9,960 nucleotides of DNA, taken from assembly GCA_946480585.1 (NCBI GenBank), contig CAMLKQ010000064.1:1-9960 (forward strand). Reading direction: 5' to 3'. The position numbers were made by a program, and so were the translations under genes. The DNA comes from an uncultured Kangiella sp. (GTDB lineage Bacteria > Pseudomonadota > Gammaproteobacteria > Enterobacterales > DSM-103792). Below, in pieces: positions 6,416-9,960 of this stretch. The stretch's first letter is position 1. Each line of letters begins with the position of its first letter. The notes under the pieces are model-generated. The model searched no databases and was not told the origin of the DNA. It saw only the letters and a list, made by a program, of their open reading frames with translations.

Positions 6416-7186
6416 ATGTCTGTTCCGATCATCGCCGTACGTGCCAGTGCGCCGGCATTTCAACCGCAAGCCGACGCGTTGGCGGCCGAACTGCAGCTAC
6501 CTGTTGGCGAGGCCGAATTTGTTCTGGAGCTCGGTGACACACTGAGTCTGTGCGCGCAGATCGACGGTGAAACGGTGCGGTTGCAGCCGGATTTTCTCAC
6601 CGGAGCACTGGATTGGCGACGCAAGCACGGTGGCGGTCGTGGCGAACCGGTGGTGCGCGCCGTCTGGGGCAAAAACCGACAAGCGCCGACCGTGTTCGAC
6701 GGCACCGGTGGCCTCGCTCGCGACAGTTTTGTGCTCGCCGCGAGTGGCTGCACGGTGCTGGCGATGGAGCAGCAACCGGTCGTTGCGGCGCTGGTGCTGC
6801 ACGCGTTGCAGCGGTCGCGCGTGCAGGCGTTGAGCGCAGCTGACAGCGAGTTGCAGGCGCTGTTCGACCGGCTGGATTATCGGCTCGGCAGCAGCTTGGC
6901 CTATTTGCAACACGCCGCGCCCGGTTCGATCGATGTGGTCTACCTCGATCCGATGTTTCCGCCGCGGCCCGGCAGCGCCAAAGTAAAAAAAGACATGCAG
7001 CTTTTGCAACGGCTCGCCGAAACCGATGCCGGCGATGAATTGTTGCAACCGGCGCGGCGCGTGGCGCGTCAGCGCGTGGTGGTCAAGCGGCCGAACTACG
7101 CGCCACCGCTTGCCGGTATCGCGCCGAGCGGTGAACTGCCAGCGGGCGCCAATCGTTTCGATATCTATGCACCGCTGCCAACCTGA
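6416..7186 (+). CDS. rsmJ: RsmJ, 16S rRNA (guanine-1516-N2)-methyltransferase
   Basis: A 256-residue SAM-dependent methyltransferase of the RsmJ (YhiQ) family, which methylates G1516 in the 3' minor domain of 16S rRNA in the small ribosomal subunit. Visible motifs: LTGALDWRRKHGGGRGE (61-77), FDGTGGLARDSFVLAASG (94-111, SAM-binding loop with the acidic Asp95), PVVAAL (121-126), VVYLDPMFPP (174-183, catalytic DPMF-type motif), VVVKRPNYAPPL (221-232) and NRFDIY (246-251). All occur in E. coli RsmJ in the same order and at similar spacing (E. coli protein about 250 residues). I chose ATG 6416; a GTG at 6407 would add three residues. Neither start has a recognisable Shine-Dalgarno sequence, so initiation may be weak or leaderless. 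The N-terminal 60 residues are less conserved, as is usual here. Confidence 0.95.
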   Translation: MSVPIIAVRASAPAFQPQADALAAELQLPVGEAEFVLELGDTLSLCAQIDGETVRLQPDFLTGALDWRRKHGGGRGEPVVRAVWGKNRQAPTVFDGTGGLARDSFVLAASGCTVLAMEQQPVVAALVLHALQRSRVQALSAADSELQALFDRLDYRLGSSLAYLQHAAPGSIDVVYLDPMFPPRPGSAKVKKDMQLLQRLAETDAGDELLQPARRVARQRVVVKRPNYAPPLAGIAPSGELPAGANRFDIYAPLPT

Positions 7187-7198
7187 TGCCAAGCGAAC

Positions 7199-7226
7199 AA
7201 AAAGGCCAGCAATGCTGGCCTTTTTT
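7199..7226. terminator. Strong bidirectional intrinsic terminator between rsmJ and the DUF4426 gene
   Basis: GGCCAGC (7204-7210), loop AAT, GCTGGCC (7214-7220) form a perfect 7-base GC-rich stem. Six T follow on the plus strand (7221-7226) and five A precede it (7199-7203), which become a T-run on the minus strand. It therefore serves rsmJ from the left and the DUF4426 gene from the right. Confidence 0.95.
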
Positions 7227-7247
7227 GTTTCAGTGACGTAACGGTCG

Positions 7248-7676
7248 TTATTGCACCCACAACGTGTGATTGAAGGTCAGCGGATAGCTGGCGCCGCCTT
7301 CCGGTTGCACGGTGAGATCGAAGGTCAGCGTGTCCTTGTCGTCGAACCGGAAGGTCGCGATGTAGTAAATCGCGCCGCTTTCCTTGACCTCTTTGAATTT
7401 TAGTTCGTTTTTTTGCGACAGCAGGTTGCGCACGCTGCCGCTGATCACGGCGGGGGTGGCAACGCCATCCTTGCCGTCGCGTTTGCGTACGGCGATGTTG
7501 ACGAGGCCCTGGTTGGCGCCGCGGGTGAGTCCGTATTGCTTGGCCACTTCCGGCGTCAGCGTGCTGCTGTTCAGCGCGTTGTAATGCACTTCATAGTCGC
7601 CAAACACCTTCTTTTGTTCGGCGGCGACGCTGCCAGTGAAAAGCACGGCAACAACGGTCAGGATGTGACGCCACAT
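7248..7676 (-). CDS. Secreted DUF4426 family protein
   Basis: A 142-residue protein with an N-terminal signal peptide (1-19, MWRHILTVVAVLFTGSVAA, cut before EQKK), so a mature periplasmic protein of about 123 residues without further membrane segments or lipobox. The mature part matches my knowledge of the DUF4426 family: VFGDYEVHYNALNSSTLTPE (24-43), AKQYGLTR (45-52), GLVNIAVRK (57-65), ELKFKEVKE (91-99), IYYIATFRFDDKDTLTFDL (103-121) and the ending FNHTLWVQ. The function is not known. I chose ATG 7676 because TCCTCC at 7683-7688 reads GGAGGA on the minus strand, six bases upstream; the open frame extends further but would bury the signal peptide. As I recall, in Pseudomonas a DUF4426 gene sits near rdgB-hemW and metXW; here it is 1.7 kb from rdgB. 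The bidirectional terminator at 7199-7226 ends it. Confidence 0.85.
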   Translation of the reverse strand: MWRHILTVVAVLFTGSVAAEQKKVFGDYEVHYNALNSSTLTPEVAKQYGLTRGANQGLVNIAVRKRDGKDGVATPAVISGSVRNLLSQKNELKFKEVKESGAIYYIATFRFDDKDTLTFDLTVQPEGGASYPLTFNHTLWVQ

Positions 7677-7712
7677 GGTGTGTCCTCCAAGCCAGTAAGG
7701 TCCGCGCACGTG

Positions 7713-7728
7713 GGGTACGCGGGTACGC
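7713..7728. repeat. Tandem 8-base direct repeat in the DUF4426 leader
   Basis: GGGTACGC occurs twice head to tail (7713-7720 and 7721-7728), just downstream of the predicted transcription start of the DUF4426 gene. Two copies only; it may be a chance duplication or a binding site. Confidence 0.4.
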
Positions 7729-7735
7729 TTTGGCT

Positions 7736-7764
7736 AGTGTAGTCCGGTCGGTCCGGATCGGAAA
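7736..7764 (-). promoter_or_regulatory. Possible promoter of the DUF4426 gene with an inverted repeat in the spacer
   Basis: On the minus strand TTTCCG (7764-7759), a 17-base spacer and TACACT (7741-7736) resemble a sigma-70 promoter (3/6 and 4/6 matches, ideal spacing), with a leader of about 53 bases. Inside the spacer lies TCCGG-TCGGT-CCGGA (7743-7757, plus strand), a perfect 5-base inverted repeat that could be an operator. This region also separates the gene from the chemoreceptor upstream; no intrinsic terminator for the chemoreceptor is visible, so read-through is possible. Confidence 0.35.
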
Positions 7765-7773
7765 CCCGTCCCG

Positions 7774-9903
7774 TCAGCTGCGGAAGCGGCCGACCAGCTG
7801 ATTCAGCTGGGCCGCCTCGGCCAACAGTTGCTGGCTGGTGCTGCTGGCACCCTTGGACGCGCCGGCCAGCTCGTTGGCCACCGAGCCGATGACCGTGATG
7901 TTGCGACTGACCTCGTTGGTGACCGTGCTCTGCTGTTCGACGGCGGTGGCGATATGGGTGTTCATGTCATTGATACGTTGCACCGCGCTGACGATGGCCT
8001 GTAGCGATTCGCCGGCCGCTTCTGCGCGCTGGACACTGGTCTCGACCCGCTCCTTGCCGCGCTGCATGGTGTTGACCGCCTGCTGGGTGCCGGCCAGCAG
8101 CGCTTCGATCATCTGCTGGATTTCCTGGGTCGAATTTTGGGTGCGCGAAGCGAGCGTGCGCACCTCGTCGGCGACCACCGAGAACCCGCGGCCGTGTTCG
8201 CCGGCACGCGCCGCTTCGATGGCGGCATTGAGCGCCAGCAGATTGGTTTGATCGGCGATGTTGCGGATGACATCGAGAATGGTGCTGATCTGGTTGCTCT
8301 GCTGGGCGAGCTGGCGGATCACATCGGCGGTGGTTTCGATCTCGCCGGCGAGCCGGCTCACTTCCTCAACCGCGGCGTTGACCCGGCCCTGACCGACGCC
8401 GACCGCCTGATTGGCTTCACCGGCCGCGTTCGCGGCCTGCTGGGCGCTGCCGGCAATTTCCTGGATGGCGGCCGACATTTCATGCACGGCAGTCGCCACT
8501 TGATCGAGCTCGTTCTGCTGGGTGTTGATGCCGGCACTGGTTTGCTGCGAGACCTTGGCGGTGGCATCGGCACCGTGCTCAACGGCGCGCGCCGATTGCT
8601 TGATGTCGTTGACCAGCGTTTGCAGCTTGCCGAGAAAAATGTTGAAGGAATGCGCAAGCTCCGTCACTTCGTCGTTGCCGGTTTCCGGCAGGCGCGTGGT
8701 CAGATCGCCTTCGCCTTCGGCAACATCGCGCAAGCTGCGGGTGATCTGGACAATCGGCTGGGTGAGGCGCTTGGCAAGCGCGAACAGCAAGGCAATCGCG
8801 CCCCCGGATACCAGCAAACCTGCCAACAATTGACCGATGGTACTCTGCCAGCGCAGCGCATCGAGCGTGTCGTCGAGCGCCAGCAATTCTGCCTGCGCGA
8901 CCGCGCGTGGCACCCGCAGCAAGACGAGCCAGTTGCTGGCGCCGCCGGCGACATCGATCGGTATCGCGGCTTCGATCAGATCATCGCTTTCGTTGTGCCA
9001 GAACTGACTGCTGCGGCTGCTGAACGCGGTTTCGACCACCTGCGATGATGCCGGCCAGACACTGCTGATCGGTTTCATCAACGCGTCCGGTGCACCACTC
9101 ATGGCCACCACACTGCCTTTGCGGGCAATCAGCGCAATACTGCCTTTGCCGGCAAAGACATTACGGTTGCCATCTTCGATCAGCTGTTGCAGAAATCCGA
9201 CTTGCATGTCGTTGGTGGTGACACCGACGAACTGGCCATTGCGCAGCATCGGCCGCGCCAGCGTCGTCATCATCACTTGCTGATTGCCAATCGGATACAG
9301 ATAGGGCTCAACCAGCACCAGCTGCTTCTGTTCTTTTGGAAACAGATACCACTCACTGGCGCGATCGCCGCTCGCCTGCATCGTGGCATCGGTCTGATAA
9401 ATCTCGGCGATCGGTTCGTGAATCAGCTTGCCACCTTCACCGCGCGCCCAGTAATCGGCGAACCGGCCGATGTCGTTTCCGCCGTTGCCGGCGTCGCCAA
9501 CAAAGGCACTGTCGCGGCCGTCGAGTGCGTTCGGCTCGAACACCAGACTGGTGCCGACAAATTCCGGATGGGCCTCGGCCACGGTGCGGGTCAGCGCAAC
9601 CAATTGCCGACGCAGGTCACTCGCACCTTCTGCCTGCAGGCGCAGCGCTTGTGCGGCGAGCGCCTCGGTTTGCTGTTCGGCAGTAGTCAGCAAGCGGTTC
9701 AGCGGCGCGCTGATCTTCTGCGCTTCCAGTGCGAGCTTTTGTTCGGTACTCGCCTGCACCACTGGCAACACATGTTCACGTGTTGTTTGCTGGCTGCTTG
9801 CGGCGGCGTAAATGCCATAGACGATGATGACCGCGACGGCGGCCAGCAAACCCAGACTGTTCCACCACAACATCCGCACTAACAGAGACTGGCGTTTTAC
9901 CAT
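7774..9903 (-). CDS. Methyl-accepting chemotaxis protein: dCache sensor, HAMP, MCP signalling domain
   Basis: A 709-residue chemoreceptor. Transmembrane helix 1 (about 11-35) is followed by a large periplasmic region (about 36-350) that fits a double-Cache (dCache_1) sensor, transmembrane helix 2 (about 356-377), a HAMP domain (378-430, KRLTQPI to FLGKLQTL) and a cytoplasmic MCP coiled-coil domain. Its hairpin tip, which docks CheA and CheW, is [19 protein letters not shown] (551-569) followed by [16 protein letters not shown]. The protein ends LVGRFRS, without an NWETF-type tether for CheR/CheB. In the sensor, SEWYLFPKE (183-191, W185-Y186) and EPYLYP are seen, but the RxWY of the dCache amino-acid class is not intact, so the ligand cannot be assigned. 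I chose ATG 9903; a GTG at 9915 would add four residues. GGGTGG upstream may be the ribosome site, and TATGCT at 9957-9952 may be a -10, its -35 lying beyond the window. No che genes are nearby. Confidence 0.95.
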   Translation of the reverse strand: MVKRQSLLVRMLWWNSLGLLAAVAVIIVYGIYAAASSQQTTREHVLPVVQASTEQKLALEAQKISAPLNRLLTTAEQQTEALAAQALRLQAEGASDLRRQLVALTRTVAEAHPEFVGTSLVFEPNALDGRDSAFVGDAGNGGNDIGRFADYWARGEGGKLIHEPIAEIYQTDATMQASGDRASEWYLFPKEQKQLVLVEPYLYPIGNQQVMMTTLARPMLRNGQFVGVTTNDMQVGFLQQLIEDGNRNVFAGKGSIALIARKGSVVAMSGAPDALMKPISSVWPASSQVVETAFSSRSSQFWHNESDDLIEAAIPIDVAGGASNWLVLLRVPRAVAQAELLALDDTLDALRWQSTIGQLLAGLLVSGGAIALLFALAKRLTQPIVQITRSLRDVAEGEGDLTTRLPETGNDEVTELAHSFNIFLGKLQTLVNDIKQSARAVEHGADATAKVSQQTSAGINTQQNELDQVATAVHEMSAAIQEIAGSAQQAANAAGEANQAVGVGQGRVNAAVEEVSRLAGEIETTADVIRQLAQQSNQISTILDVIRNIADQTNLLALNAAIEAARAGEHGRGFSVVADEVRTLASRTQNSTQEIQQMIEALLAGTQQAVNTMQRGKERVETSVQRAEAAGESLQAIVSAVQRINDMNTHIATAVEQQSTVTNEVSRNITVIGSVANELAGASKGASSTSQQLLAEAAQLNQLVGRFRS

Positions 9904-9960
9904 GATGGCAACCACCCACTTCCCGCCGCGCCCGAGCGCTGTCAGGCTGCAAGCATAGTT

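Noticed and set aside
6497..7192. 231-codon minus-strand frame opposite rsmJ
   Set aside because: Shadow frame; rsmJ shows all family motifs, and the terminator at 7199-7226 sits just before this frame would begin.
8137..9882. Two long plus-strand frames (303 and 231 codons) opposite the chemoreceptor
   Set aside because: Both are mirror frames of the chemoreceptor coding sequence with no domain or ribosome site of their own.
1..9960. Mobile element, prophage, CRISPR array or defence island
   Set aside because: No transposase, integrase, Cas or phage motif, no regularly spaced repeats and no tRNA attachment site were found; the gene content is core housekeeping and signalling.

Overview
The window looks like ordinary chromosome from a GC-rich gammaproteobacterium. 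The markers are ElbB, RsmJ (YhiQ family), a TusA with the classical gammaproteobacterial sequence, an rdgB-hemW pair, and DUF1285 and DUF4426 proteins. It is densely coded: ten protein genes, nine complete and one cut by the left edge. I see no mobile element, CRISPR array, tRNA or rRNA. The genus cannot be named from this sequence alone.

Layout. At 1-440 (minus) lies a DUF1285 gene missing its C-terminal end. It diverges from a MOSC-domain protein at 609-1406 (plus), which is followed in the same direction by a membrane diguanylate cyclase with periplasmic TPR repeats (1486-3423). That gene meets, tail to tail, a tight minus-strand operon rdgB-hemW-tusA, transcribed from about 5580 down to 3436. 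Divergent from rdgB is elbB (5655-6305, plus), followed by rsmJ (6416-7186, plus). A strong bidirectional terminator at 7199-7226 separates rsmJ from a minus-strand secreted DUF4426 protein (7248-7676). Upstream of that, also on minus, is a large dCache-HAMP chemoreceptor (7774-9903).

How the genes fit together. The set is mainly housekeeping: nucleotide-pool cleaning (RdgB), heme delivery (HemW), sulfur relay (TusA), rRNA methylation (RsmJ) and a glyoxalase-like protein (ElbB). Two genes are sensory: the diguanylate cyclase, which has both its GGEEF active site and its RxxD product-inhibition site, and the chemoreceptor. TusA (sulfur relay, including toward molybdenum cofactor) and the MOSC protein (probable molybdenum-cofactor binder) could be linked functionally, but that is inference.

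I did not find a clearly novel multi-gene system. The best leads are a possible three-way-junction RNA leader that would pair with the ribosome binding site of the diguanylate cyclase gene (1434-1479), the placement of tusA overlapping hemW by one base, the unidentified ligands of the two sensor proteins, and a REP-like palindrome upstream of the MOSC gene.
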